Shown in pieces: positions 41,301 through 51,079 of a stretch of DNA of 64,000 bases. The stretch's first letter is position 1. Each line of letters begins with the position of its first letter. The stretch covers positions 1-64,000 of the forward strand of contig JALBYF010000083.1 in NCBI GenBank assembly GCA_023212725.1, read 5' to 3'. Below the pieces are notes generated by a model. It saw only the letters and a program-made list of their open reading frames with translations, was not told where the DNA came from and ran no database searches. The position numbers and the translations under genes are program-made. The stretch comes from Tranzscheliella williamsii. Taxonomy: Eukaryota; Basidiomycota; Ustilaginomycetes; Ustilaginales; Ustilaginaceae.

Positions 41301-42941
41301 GGCCATGACCTTGCTGTCTTCTTCACCGACTTTATTTTGAACGACTTTATTGGCTTCGTCTCTGTTCTGCACCTGAAGATAGCAGATGCAAGCGATTACT
41401 CTTCGATGGATGCACGATGCCGATCTTTGGCCAAGCTACACTCGAAGGCGACTGACTTCCGCAAAACCGGAGTCCCAGTGAGCCGCGACCAGCTGCCTCG
41501 AATGCGGGAACCGATCATCCCGGATTTCATTGCGCAAGGCGAGGCCCGGGTCGGAGTACTGGTCTACTCCAGCACCCGCGCTCTTGGGCACCTCTACCGG
41601 AGAGTAGCCTGGGAAGATACCGACACGCCTTCTGTTCAAACACGTGCCGCTTCCGAGAGCGGGCTGATCTGTGAGGACGAAAACGGTGTATACTGGGCTA
41701 CTGAGTTTAGCCAAGCGCTTCGCGGCTTCCGGAGCACACGCCAAGAAGATCATCGCCTGAAAAGGGCCAGACTAGATGATTCAATCATGGGACGAAGAGC
41801 GTTCCAGGAGGCACTAGAGGAGGCAGCTTCGTCGTTGCCGTCGGTAGACGTCACTTTCTCACCCGTACTGGTCGCGCTTGCTCAGCGGTACCACCTCTAC
41901 CTGTCCCCTCTAGTAGAGGCCAGCGACATACAAGCCGACAGTGCGATCTTTGACGGTGGGGTTCGCTATGCAGGGCTGTTCCAGTCGTTCACCAATGAGC
42001 TGCGAAATGCTTCCCGATGGATCGCGAGCTACCACCCATCGTACAACACGGCGCTAGACCAAGCACCAGGCGAAGGTGGCAAGCTCAACCTCGTTTCGGA
42101 GGTTCATTTACTGACAGGACGCTTGCCTTGGGCTGGGGTGTCGCGCAAGACGAGGAACGATAAGGACGCGACGCTACTCGATGTTACGCGGTCTCTTTGT
42201 GCCACTCTTCGAAGAGGTCTATGTCATGAATCCGAGAGTGCCATATATGCTCAGGCAGAGGGCCAGTATGATGAGAGCAGCGAATCTGCCAATCTCGCCT
42301 TGCTGTCGATCCAGCCTCAGTATGATGAAAAGCCCCTGGGTTCGCTGGCAAACGGATCCACGACGGGCTACAAGACGCCAAAGGCCTTTGTGCTGAGTGC
42401 GGAAACCAAGCCTATGCCGCCTTTTGACATCGACACGAGCGATGACGAGGACATGAAGCCGCCCATGGCAAGGGATCGCCGGCCGGGACCGCTGACGGAA
42501 GTGACCAACCGGAACTACCGTGCTGAGGCTAGCAGCCGGGTTGCTGCTGCGGTGGGTGGCAAGAGGGAGTACGGGCAGGCAGCGTTGAGCTCGGACGAGA
42601 CGGACGATAGTTCGCTCAGCTCGCCGAGCTCCCAGCCGTCGCCGGTGACGATGGCGCTGGCGCCGGACGACGAGATGACGGTGGAGGCTGCGGAGGCGGT
42701 CGTGCAGTCGCTCTGGAAGGCGGCGCAGTTCTTTGCCTCGGCGCGCCGCGGCGGCTTCTCGCACGTCTACGGCTACAACACCTTTATGATCACCCTCGTC
42801 CTCCATCTCTCCTCGATGCTTGAGACGCTCCGCCGCCTCGACCTCGAGCAGCAGGACGGCTACCCCGAGCACGTCCTCCCCGGCAGAGTCCCCTGCTTCA
42901 TCCCTGAGCTCGATCTAGACGAGCTCGCGCTGGACCTGTAG
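38397..42941 (+). CDS. RNA-dependent RNA polymerase of the RNAi pathway
   Basis: Cellular RdRP that makes double-stranded RNA from aberrant or transposon RNA for Dicer processing (the QDE-1/RDR/Rdp1 family). The ATG at 38397 (MEVFLGGITGYVRD) gives 1514 aa. The N-terminal 400 residues include an acidic low-complexity patch (about 50-110) and a region with RRM-like character. The polymerase core spans roughly 470-1090, with PTRLLLSGPHRHVSNRV near its start. It ends in the catalytic loop GGGDLDGDLYTCYFDD, with Asp929, Asp931 and Asp933 intact. The last 250 residues are disordered and Ser/Asp-rich, then helical. No disabling mutation is seen in this 4.5-kb single exon, so the gene is probably functional. 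It lies between the SCP2-domain and kinase genes, with no other RNAi component in the window. Confidence 0.96.
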   Translation: MEVFLGGITGYVRDPQIERFIHNLLAEEDHFIPSSTAISRARHRYHDRYDLSDEESFHDPYYSEDELTDYDPMSPDDFQQSWQDEGHSYDDGWERNNEESQLQHSGIGQTCARAPVIATRSVFNRGFFFKRIAARPGKSDFGFITFADRRVGSWFMATAPAKPFVVANDLKLSFGTGTVSRTFVRAITENASQRQAFLASEKEHSIFSCYQAFAGYWASPGNFRYPSSSQAPSNLLLFSGAEVFSLEGKNTRLTFLPRDVRVWSTFKAGARDNSGVGFTIILELHQNPQQPPKKDALAKHYGYALPSNVICITYRNDPDGKTKADSLAALAEKVFPGASKMSLHGIKPLEDGYEGFLDMFFRRSKNLDIELAFHREALLRNGLIDVSTLIKVNGWLEDIIKRRNGQNAALKVVRVFLTKLEARKERADDAEMALRYTKDLWKQAKLEALTKRFAGLSVEGLFHDPDDDYLAPMLHIDATPTRLLLSGPHRHVSNRVIRTYKKHWHHFARVTFTDEDRDRVTNIRPNYGFAESEKYVKTRVLNLLQSGFTIAGRKWQMLAWSSSSMGTHTVWFMTSFQDEGGRLVDANSIRQSLGTFPDAIRRSPARYGARLSQAFSATARTISIPPSCLAAREDVISSDGSVHTDGIGEISTELMAEVWEKYVSIHGERRKRRLLRSSAPSAIQIRFGGAKGVLCVNPELEGKMLTIRPSMEKFGSDHDDLEVANSSARCLPAKLNRPLINALQDRGIPTASFLEIQDEAIQHIAKARSNFQETSKLCSAYSLGAGFNIRTLFEKLHNIGCSPAGSHRDSFFVSLSNSIAASALGDMKRKARIPVRGVTLLGVADEFQYLRPGQVFIQVEKVEFGRVATQIVSGSYLLGRSPTVDPDDVAMVDCVVPPPGHPLLQLRNVIVFNTGEVSQPLPRALGGGDLDGDLYTCYFDDRLFPARSSTRGAFHEKVSPRQLAQDCTGHDLAVFFTDFILNDFIGFVSVLHLKIADASDYSSMDARCRSLAKLHSKATDFRKTGVPVSRDQLPRMREPIIPDFIAQGEARVGVLVYSSTRALGHLYRRVAWEDTDTPSVQTRAASESGLICEDENGVYWATEFSQALRGFRSTRQEDHRLKRARLDDSIMGRRAFQEALEEAASSLPSVDVTFSPVLVALAQRYHLYLSPLVEASDIQADSAIFDGGVRYAGLFQSFTNELRNASRWIASYHPSYNTALDQAPGEGGKLNLVSEVHLLTGRLPWAGVSRKTRNDKDATLLDVTRSLCATLRRGLCHESESAIYAQAEGQYDESSESANLALLSIQPQYDEKPLGSLANGSTTGYKTPKAFVLSAETKPMPPFDIDTSDDEDMKPPMARDRRPGPLTEVTNRNYRAEASSRVAAAVGGKREYGQAALSSDETDDSSLSSPSSQPSPVTMALAPDDEMTVEAAEAVVQSLWKAAQFFASARRGGFSHVYGYNTFMITLVLHLSSMLETLRRLDLEQQDGYPEHVLPGRVPCFIPELDLDELALDL

Positions 42942-43191
42942 CCGCCCCGCCTACAACACCGCTTGGTCTGCGGCATGCCGTCCTGACGCCATAACCTACC
43001 TGCCACCCATCCTGAACTCGTATCTTATAAGCAGAAGCATTCTCACCCAATCTGTGCTGGCACGGCTGCACCACGCGGGTTCAAAGAGAGTGGATTTGTA
43101 CTGCGGTGCTAAAAGAAGGAGGCGAGAAAGGACGGACTAGGGTGAGGCGGCGGCGCTGCGAGCAGTATCTGTAAGGCGCGGGGGGAAGTGG

Positions 43192-46100
43192 CTACGAAGG
43201 TTTGCGAAAGAGTCTGGCGAGTTTGCCGGTTTTGTTGGCGGTGTGTTTCGGGGAGGGCCAGGCTAGGGGTGGATCTGTAGAGTGGGGTTTGGTGACGGGC
43301 GAGGCGGGGGTGGGGGGGAGGGCGGAGGCGGTGAGACTTGGACGGGATGTTGGAGGCGCGGTGCGGAGCTGGGAGAACGAGGGGCGAGAGGGTGCGGCGG
43401 CGGTGGCGAAGACCGAGGCGAGGGGGCGGCACCTGCGGGCAGTGGGCGGAGGGGGGCGGGCCGGGGAGAGGTACCCGGAGCCGCGCTGTGCGACGTTCTG
43501 CGAGAGGAGGAAGGCGGCGTACATGGACTCGATCTGGGCAGGCGAGGCGTGCACCGAGCGGCGTGCGGTGTCTGTCAGGCCCGTGCCCAGCGCGCCGGAC
43601 AGCCGCGCGGGGGCGCTCGCACCCAGGTCGAGCGAATAGGTCGCGGACACGAGCGACACATCCCCCTCGCCACGCGTCGCCTGCCCGCCCTCCGCCGCGC
43701 TGGGCGTGCCAGCGTACCCCCCGCTCGTGTCGAGACACCGCCCCCCCGGCGTCCCCAGCGTCGACTGCGTCTCGTCGATCATCCGCGTCAGCATCCCCGC
43801 CAAACTCGCCATCTTCTGCAGCTTGGTCGCGATCACCGCCTCGCCGCTCCGGTCGCTCAGCGGCACCGTGTGAGCGCGTGAATTGGGCCAGTCCAGGCCG
43901 ACGTCGCCCCCGCAGTCCACCCCAGCGTCGGGCGTCGGTGAATCTCCGACGTCGAACGACCGCACAACAACCGAGTTAGGCGTGGTCTCCGCATTCGGAG
44001 CTAGGGTATGCTGTGACGCAGTCCTGCCATCCCGCGTCCCGTCGTCGACGAACAGCCTCCGCGCGCATGGCGACGCAGGCATGGGCACCAGCTCAAAGCC
44101 CAGCGAGTGGCGGACGGACCTCCGCACGATCGGCTTGGCCGGCGCAACCACCTGCGACTTGGAGCGCCGGTGGCCGTGTCCGCCAAGCTTGGTCGCCATG
44201 CCGCGCTGTCCAGGCACGCCAGCGCCAAGTGCCTGGGCGAGGTGTGCAGGCGGCCGCGCGAGAAAGTTGGTAGCATCAAACTTCCTCGCCAGCGACGCCA
44301 CCAGATTGCCCTTCGCACCGCTAGGCGCCCCGCGGGGCAGCAGCGATGGCACTGCTGCCGTCAGCGGCGGTGGCTTCGAGGACGGCAATTCTGGCCCGGC
44401 TCGTCTCTTTGACGGCGAGACTGCGTGGCTGGCACGCCGGTCCGGCTGCATCTCTGGGTGCTTGCCCTTCACTTTCGTCTCGGAGGACTTCGACCGAAGT
44501 GTTAGGTGATGCTGCTCCGTGGCGAGCATGGGTTCTCCGGTGCATCCATGGTGATCCGGGCCCAGGTATAAGCTAGGACTGCCATCCTCGACTTCAACGT
44601 CACTTTCCGTTTCATCTACATCGTCCAGGGCGAGATAAGTGCGTCGCGCTGAGGGGATGGGTGTGCCTCTCCTGGCGTGTTGCGATCGTATCCAGGGTGG
44701 CGTGCAGGCCATTAGATCCGTAAGACGCGAGTCCATTCCAACCTGGGAAAGGGAAGGGGATCCCGGGGTCGCCGGAGGATACACGCCGAAAGCGGCTCGG
44801 CCCACCCCCGGACTGGCCAACAGCGAGGTGTCCGTGCTCTGATTCCCTGTCGCCAGCTTCTCAGTTTCCTCGACAAGATCCCTAACGAGACCATCTGCGT
44901 CATGCATGGGATTGCCACGCACCGGTGTAGAGCAGATATGTCGCCCTTCTTGCAGAGTCGGCTGCAAAATGTCGTCGTCGTACGGCAGTTGCAGCAGCTC
45001 ATCGAGCGAGTCGCGGGGATCGCCAGTAACGGGATCAAAGACATTGTGCAGCAGGCCGCCAGCGGCATCGATCCTCTGTTCGGGGTCGAGTGTAAGCATC
45101 TGTTGGATCAGGTTCTCCGTCTCAGCAGCCATGTCCCACTCGCCAAGCCAGGTACCGTTTTCGACCCGCTGGTAGTACTCTTCGAACTTCTCCTTGCTGT
45201 TGAACTTTTCGTCGTGCCTTTCGAACGGCGTACGTCCCGTGAGCATCTCGAAAAACGCTATGCCGAGCGACCAGACATCGGACCTACGTTCGTCGTGCAA
45301 TTTACCTCGAATGCGCTCGGGGGCAAGGTACTCGGGCGTGCCCCAGACATCGGTCGACAGAAAGGCGTTTTTCGTCGCAGCATCGTATCGATTCGCAAAT
45401 CCAAAGTCGACAAGCGTCACTGTGTCACGTCCCAATCCTGAAGTGTCGTAAGTAACCAGAAGATTGTCGACTTTGATGTCGTTGTGGCAGACACAGTGCT
45501 GGTGAAGCCAATGGAGAGCCGACAGAAGCTGTTGGAAGTACATTTGACAGGTGTCTTCAGGCAGGCATACCTTCATTGGCTCGTCGTATTTTGGCATGAC
45601 CAGCATGGCGAGCGTTGGGGAGAGGACAAATTCATAGAACAGAACAATGTTGGGATGCCAGCCTCGGTGCTCTTTGAGAGCACGCCCGGGACTGGCGGCA
45701 TTGGTTGGCTCAGCACAGGACAGCTGGTCCATCAGCGTGCGCAGAACCTTAAATTCGTTCCACAGGCGCTTCGTCCGTGCGGCCGAGGCAGACCTGCTCT
45801 CCCGCTTGCAGAGTTTCACTGCTAACGGGCGGAAGTCTAGGCTATTGTCGAGACCATACTTGCCTCGGCCCGTAAGTTTGACGACCTGTCGGGTGCGGCA
45901 GGCGGACGGTGGCAGATGCTCCATGGGCTTCAGTGCTTCGACCGCCCAAATGCTGCCCCACTCGCCGGCACCTAGGGCCGCATGGATGAAAGTGGACGAC
46001 ACGAATGTCAGCGTCCGGTTCGGTAGACCGAGCTAGCTGCGAGGAGTCTCAACACGTACCTATCTCCTGTAAGAACCGATAGCGTTCCTTTAATTCGGCT

Positions 46101-46720
46101 TCGTTGATCTTGAACACGCCAAGCTGCATTGCCCGGAGTTTCTTTTCAGACAGCCACTGGTCAGCGCTGCCTGGAGAGCGGTGTGGGTCGCAAGGCTGAA
46201 TGTTGGTGACGCATGCATCACTCTCTCTGCGATGCTGAATCGAAGGTGATCCCTCCAGACACTTGTGTTCGTCCCGAAGCTGAGGTTGCTGTGCTGGGGA
46301 AGCAGTAACCGGATGGACGATGAAGGAAGCTTGCCCATTCGTCCCACCAATTATGGTCGCCTTGGTCCGATGGGAACCGGTTTGGGTAATGGGTAGCTTG
46401 GAGGACTGTACGCAGGCGGGGGTTACAGCCTTGTCGACCGGTGTATTTTTGTTGTAGAATTTGGTGAAGGGCGACCTGAGCTTGTCCTTCTGATGCACAG
46501 AGAAGCCAGACGGATGGGACGGAACAGCAGTACTCGCCACTCCCTTCCGGACGACACTCGAGGCTTGCCGAGCTACGTTACGCTTGTCGCATTTCGCCGC
46601 GTCGATGCCGCTTCTCGGCTGAGGTTGAGCTTGACCTTGACGTTGGGACAGTGGCGGTCGTTTGAGGTTGGCGCCTCGCACCGAACTGGCCGCGGGTTGC
46701 GTCTCCTTGACGTGTGACAT
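43192..46720 (-). CDS. spliced serine/threonine protein kinase, 1146 aa
   Basis: Exons are 46060-46720 and 43192-45971, with an 88-nt intron beginning GTACGT, containing a GCTGAC branch-like site and ending CCTAG. The intron sits inside the glycine-rich loop: the spliced frame reads YRFLQEIG|AGEWGSIWAVE. The N-terminal 205 residues are basic and disordered. In the kinase domain (about 208-560) the ATP lysine (PLAVKL), a candidate helix-C Glu (WNEFKVL), catalytic loop CHNDIKVDNLL (HND instead of HRD, with Asp kept), VDFGFA, and GTPEYLAPE are present, so activity is expected. An insert between the N-lobe strands holds KLTGRGKYGLDN. The roughly 570-residue tail is Ser/Pro/Ala-rich with Arg-Ser-rich patches and ends LARLFRKPS. 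The sequence looks CAMK-like or 'other'-group. I cannot name an ortholog. Confidence 0.88.
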
Positions 46721-47979
46721 AGCGTTGACGTCGAGAATCAGAAGCAATACCAGGTCATGGACTGGATGTACGAACGAGGAAGTGCGCTAGGGAATCAGAG
46801 GCTTACCATTTTCTCCCTTCGGAGCATGGGCGGCCGCTTATTAACAAGCTGGCCTTTGTTTTGATGCGATTCACCCTCTGATGCGGATACTTCATTTGGA
46901 TGCCGCATACCAGGGAGCAGCGATGCAGATGCAGCTTTCCCACATTACGGGAAGGATGGCCCCCTGAGGTGGTGAACCCACCCGGATGCACACCTTCTCG
47001 TCGCCGGGGCGGACATCATCCGGTCGTTTGCGTTTCGTTGCTCAGCAAGCTTTGGTCTATATACGACTAGAGCGCCATTCGGGATGGGCAGTCACCTCCA
47101 TTCTTGATCTTCGTACCTGGTTCTTGCATTGTGCGGGTTCTCTACTCCATTGTCTGCTCTACTTGGTTACAAACATGAAGCGTGGCCATGAGCATGCGAT
47201 TGTGTAGACAGCCCTAGGGTCATGATGTGATCGCCTCTGTGCGGAAGTCCTGATCCCATTAGGCGTACGACCGGAGTACAAGTGTGTTCATAAAGGGTGG
47301 CCACCATCCTCATTTTCGATCGCACCCGGGACGGAGGAGGGCCACCCATCCGTTATGCATGGGCCGCCGCAACCGCAATGACGCGAAAGCGGGAGGAGCG
47401 GTGCTTTCCGGTCACAATGGCCACTCCCCCAGTCCAGCAACGTGTTGCCAGTCTAGCAATCGCTGTGGCTGTCATGGGAGCTCGCGCAGGCCTTGACAAG
47501 GGCACGATTCTGAAGCCAGTCCAGAGATGGCAGAAGATGGCGGCCCCACCGGGCAACGCTGCGCTCGCTAGGAATACGCCGGCCAAGTCGCCGTTTCTGA
47601 CTTTTCGACCTTGCATGGGAAACCGAAAAAGGATTGCTGGAGCCCAGAGCGCAACCATGAACGCCAACCCACATGAAAATTGGGCGTCCAACCAGGCGCG
47701 GTGGATTAGATAGAGCAGTCTTGACCCCGCCGCAAGTCCGAACAGGGCAGGTACAGCGGAAACGTGGGTGGTTTGGCAGCGGTGACGTTCCGAGCGACTC
47801 GTCGGCTTGGTATGAGCTGCAAGCACTTTCCTGCAGAATCATAACTATCGCGAGCTTGCCGGCCCCGCCCTGCGGACTGCCTCTGTGTGGGAAAGTCTAG
47901 ATAATAGTGTTGTGGGAACTCTGCCTCCCCCTTCTTCCTCCTTCGCACACCTCCAACACTCCCGTCCAGCAAAGAAAAG
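46721..47979. other. divergent kinase/GABA-transaminase intergenic region
   Basis: A 1.26-kb gap. A minus-strand frame at 47353-47826 encodes two hydrophobic segments but begins with GTG and has only mediocre codon bias, so it is not called. The rest has short frames only. Both promoters are presumed to lie here. Confidence 0.4.
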
Positions 47980-49491
47980 ATGATGTCTAGACGGATTGCC
48001 TCCGTTGCCAAGTTCTCGGGCCAGTCGCTGTTCAGGACGCAGCACCGCTCGTTAGCGACGGTCTCAAATCTCTTTCCGGGCGAGCCATCGGTGCCGCACA
48101 TGGTGACCAAAGCTGTTCCTGGTCCCAAGTCCAAAGAACTTAGTGCGCAGATCGGAACTTTCCAAGAGAACCGGGCGCATGGGTTCGTTGTTGATTACGC
48201 CCAATCCCAAGGCAACTGGATTGCCGATGCCGACGGCAATGTGCTGCTTGACATGTTTGCGCAGATCGCTTCGATCGCCATTGGTTACAATAACCCAGAC
48301 CTGATCGCACTTGCCAAGACAGATGAGTTCATCACTGCTACGATGAACAGAGCTGCCTTGGGATCGTTCCCGCCTACCAACTGGCAGGAGCTAGTGGAAA
48401 CAGGCCTTGGCACCGTGCGACCCAAGGGACTCGAGCACATCTTTACCGCCATGTGCGGTTCGTGTGCCAATGAGAACGCCTTCAAAGCGGCCTTCATGGC
48501 CTACAAGGCGCGCGAGAGAGGAGAGCAGGCGCAGTTCACGCCAGAGGAAATGCAGAGTTGCATGAAGAACCAATCTCCAGGAAGTCCCGACCTCTCTATT
48601 CTCAGCTTTACCAGCGCTTTCCACGGCCGCCTGTTCGGTTCACTGTCGGCGACTCGCTCGAAAGCGATTCACAAGCTCGATATCCCTTCGTTCAACTGGC
48701 CTGTTGTCGCCTGGCCTGACGTCAAGTACCCGCTTTCTGCACACGCCCGCGAGAACGCCGAGGCGGAAAAGGCCTCACTGGCCCTCGTCGAGGAAGCCCT
48801 GGTCAATTCAACGAAGGCGGGCTCTCCCAACGGGCCGGTAGCCGCCGTTATTGTGGAGCCGATCCAGTCCGAGGGAGGAGATAATCACGCCTCGCCAGCG
48901 TTCTTTCAGGGCCTTCGCGAGGTTACCAAGAAGCACGGCGTCTTGATGATTGTAGATGAGGTGCAGACCGGTGTGGGCGCTACAGGATCATTCTGGGCAC
49001 ACGACAAGTGGAACCTGAGCACGCCGCCCGACTTTGTCACCTTCTCCAAGAAGATGCAGGCGGCTGGATTCTACCACAACATCGACACACGGCCCTCGAT
49101 GCCGTACCGAAACTTCAACACCTGGATGGGCGATCCTACGCGCACCATGCAGGCTCGTCAGATCATTCGAACGATTCAGGACAACCAGTTGGTCGAGAGC
49201 ACTGGCCAGGTGGGCAAGTACATCTACGACTCGCTCTCGAGCCTCATCGAGACGGGAAGTGGGCGAGGCAAGGTCGAGAACTTGCGCGGTGAGAACGCGG
49301 GGACGTTTATCGCATTCGACGGCATTAGCTCAGATCTGCGGGACAAGCTGATCATGGAGATGAGGAAGGAAGGCATCCACATCGGTGGCTGCGGCGACCG
49401 CGCGATCCGTCTCAGGCCCATGCTGGTCTTTCAACAGAAGCATGCCGACCTCTTCCTCGAACGCTTGGAGAAAGTGTTGCAACGGCTCTGA
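47980..49491 (+). CDS. UGA1: 4-aminobutyrate (GABA) transaminase
   Basis: PLP-dependent class III aminotransferase that converts GABA and 2-oxoglutarate to succinate semialdehyde and glutamate in the GABA shunt. It is 503 aa. An Arg/Ser-rich amphipathic start (MMSRRIASVAKFSGQSLFRT) looks like a mitochondrial presequence, whereas budding-yeast Uga1 is cytosolic. Family motifs seen are GNWIADADGNVLLDMFAQIA, the PLP phosphate-binding CGSCANENAFK, VDEVQTGVGATGSFWA, and the PLP lysine in TFSKKMQAAGFYH (Lys357/358). CGGxxxNE and the long N-terminus fit eukaryotic GABA-AT rather than ornithine transaminase. Single exon. Aos1 follows on the same strand after 430 nt. Confidence 0.95.
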   Translation: MMSRRIASVAKFSGQSLFRTQHRSLATVSNLFPGEPSVPHMVTKAVPGPKSKELSAQIGTFQENRAHGFVVDYAQSQGNWIADADGNVLLDMFAQIASIAIGYNNPDLIALAKTDEFITATMNRAALGSFPPTNWQELVETGLGTVRPKGLEHIFTAMCGSCANENAFKAAFMAYKARERGEQAQFTPEEMQSCMKNQSPGSPDLSILSFTSAFHGRLFGSLSATRSKAIHKLDIPSFNWPVVAWPDVKYPLSAHARENAEAEKASLALVEEALVNSTKAGSPNGPVAAVIVEPIQSEGGDNHASPAFFQGLREVTKKHGVLMIVDEVQTGVGATGSFWAHDKWNLSTPPDFVTFSKKMQAAGFYHNIDTRPSMPYRNFNTWMGDPTRTMQARQIIRTIQDNQLVESTGQVGKYIYDSLSSLIETGSGRGKVENLRGENAGTFIAFDGISSDLRDKLIMEMRKEGIHIGGCGDRAIRLRPMLVFQQKHADLFLERLEKVLQRL

Positions 49492-49918
49492 TTTCGCTCT
49501 TTCCCATTTCGGCCCATAAACGCATATAACCAAATCCACGCAATGCTCACTCTCTTCACACAGCGCTTTAACCTCGCCGCAGAACAAAAAAGTGTGATAG
49601 AATAGCGCAGACGAGCCAATAAATCACCGCTAAATCTCAGTACAATGACAGTGCCTCGAGGCGGAGCGAAGTGCGGAAGTGAGAGGCTGAGTCGAGAAAG
49701 TCACGAGTGTGATGTGATATGTTCACATGTGATTATTCTTGAAGCCTAGGTGTGGAGAAGCCGATCCTGTGAGGTGATGTGATTGTGGTGGTACGTGATT
49801 TTTGGATGTGATTCATAGATGTGGTGGTTGCTGATTTTCCTTTGTGCATATAACCCACACGTCGTCCGCTTATGCTTGTAGCTGCGCTCAGGAGTTCGTC
49901 GGTTTCTTCGCCTTGACC
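49492..49918. promoter_or_regulatory. intergenic region with repeated TGTGAT words upstream of AOS1
   Basis: The word TGTGAT occurs at 49708, 49713, 49728, 49778 and 49807, all on the plus strand, with a related CGTGATT at about 49794. They fall 105-215 bases before the AOS1 ATG. A binding-site cluster is possible, and simple-sequence drift is the alternative. The 3' flank of UGA1 fills the earlier part. Confidence 0.35.
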
Positions 49919-51079
49919 ATGTCGGTAGCTGGTCCGTCCCGTTCTGTGGGAAAAGACGAGCCGATCGCGTCGATCGGCACATCCGCCGATGGCAGCGCAG
50001 CATCTGCCGCGCCTGGTGCAGCTGGGTCGTCGGTGACGGAGGATGAAGCCGCACTCTATGATCGGCAGATCCGGCTCTGGGGCTTGGAGGCGCAGAATCG
50101 CCTGCGCACATCCCATATCCTCGTCGTTCACTGGGACGGTATCGCGACAGAGCTAGTCAAGAACATTGTGCTGTCGGGCGTCGGCCGTGTCACCATCCTC
50201 GATGACGGTCGGATCGACGAATCGCGCGATCTTCTTTCCGGATTCTTCTTCCGCCCGGAGGATGTCGGGACACCAAAGTGCTCGGAGGCGGCGCTGGGCC
50301 GGATTCGTGCGCTGAATCCGCTGGTGCGCGTCGATGGGATAGCGGATGAGAAGGTGCAGGCGCAGTTGCTGGCGGGCGGCGAAGGCGCACTGTCGTGGCT
50401 GAAGGGGCTGGGTGTGGATGCGATGGTGGTCACTGCCGGCTCGCGGGCGACGCGGGTGGAGCTGAACCAGGTGGCGCGGGCGCTGGGGATCAAGTTCTTC
50501 ACGTCGGGCGCATACGGGCTCGGGGGGTTCTACTTTGCCGATCAGCTCGTGCACGACTATGTGGTCGAGCGCCCCGTGCCCGGAGCGGCAGCGGCCGAGA
50601 AGAAGCGCGTCAAGCAGCGGCAGCAGTTCGTCCCGCTCGCCGACTCGCTCGCGCACACCTGGGCTGCGCTCACCGAGCGCCAGAAGAAGCGCGTCCGCGT
50701 CCCGCTCGACTTCTTCGCCCTGCTCGCATACTGGCACCTCACCGCCTCCGCAACACATCCCCCGCTCACCCCCGCCACGCTCGAGGAGCGCACCCGCGCA
50801 GAAATCGACGCCATGGACCTCTCCCCCCAGAACCTCCTCCCCCCAGACCTCCCCGTGGCCGAATACATGGCCGCCTTCCTCGCATCCCCACCCGAAAACA
50901 CCCCCGTCTTCTCCCCCATCGCAAGCATCCTCGCCGGCATCCTCAGCCAGGACATCCTCAACTCCATCGGCGGCAGAGAGGACCCCGTCGTCAACTGGCT
51001 TTTCCTCGAACTCAACGGCAACGGCGCCGCCTCTGTGCACCGCATAGGACCCATCCCCGCCAGCAGCATTGTCAGCTAG
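49919..51079 (+). CDS. AOS1: SUMO-activating enzyme subunit 1 (Aos1)
   Basis: ThiF/UBA-fold regulatory half of the SUMO E1, which pairs with Uba2. The ATG at 49919 (MSVAGPSRSVG) gives 386 aa. A disordered Ser/Ala/Gly N-terminus (1-40) precedes the fold. The Aos1/UBA N-half hallmark ALYDRQIRLWGLEAQNRLRTS is present and is followed by VKNIVLSGVGRVTILDD. RDLLSGFFFRPEDVGTPKCSEA matches the conserved NFL.....G..KA region. There is no catalytic Cys domain, as expected for this subunit. The C-terminal FSPIASILAGILSQDILNSIGGREDPVVNWLFLE is the conserved E1 closing region. The usual glycine-rich strand loop is replaced by HWDGIATEL, an unusual change. Length and lack of Cys domain exclude Uba1 and Uba3; Ula1 is less similar. 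Confidence 0.92.
   Translation: MSVAGPSRSVGKDEPIASIGTSADGSAASAAPGAAGSSVTEDEAALYDRQIRLWGLEAQNRLRTSHILVVHWDGIATELVKNIVLSGVGRVTILDDGRIDESRDLLSGFFFRPEDVGTPKCSEAALGRIRALNPLVRVDGIADEKVQAQLLAGGEGALSWLKGLGVDAMVVTAGSRATRVELNQVARALGIKFFTSGAYGLGGFYFADQLVHDYVVERPVPGAAAAEKKRVKQRQQFVPLADSLAHTWAALTERQKKRVRVPLDFFALLAYWHLTASATHPPLTPATLEERTRAEIDAMDLSPQNLLPPDLPVAEYMAAFLASPPENTPVFSPIASILAGILSQDILNSIGGREDPVVNWLFLELNGNGAASVHRIGPIPASSIVS

Noticed and set aside
47353..47826. 157-aa minus-strand frame with two hydrophobic segments
   Set aside because: Starts with GTG, codon bias is weak, and an overlapping frame on the same strand is equally open.
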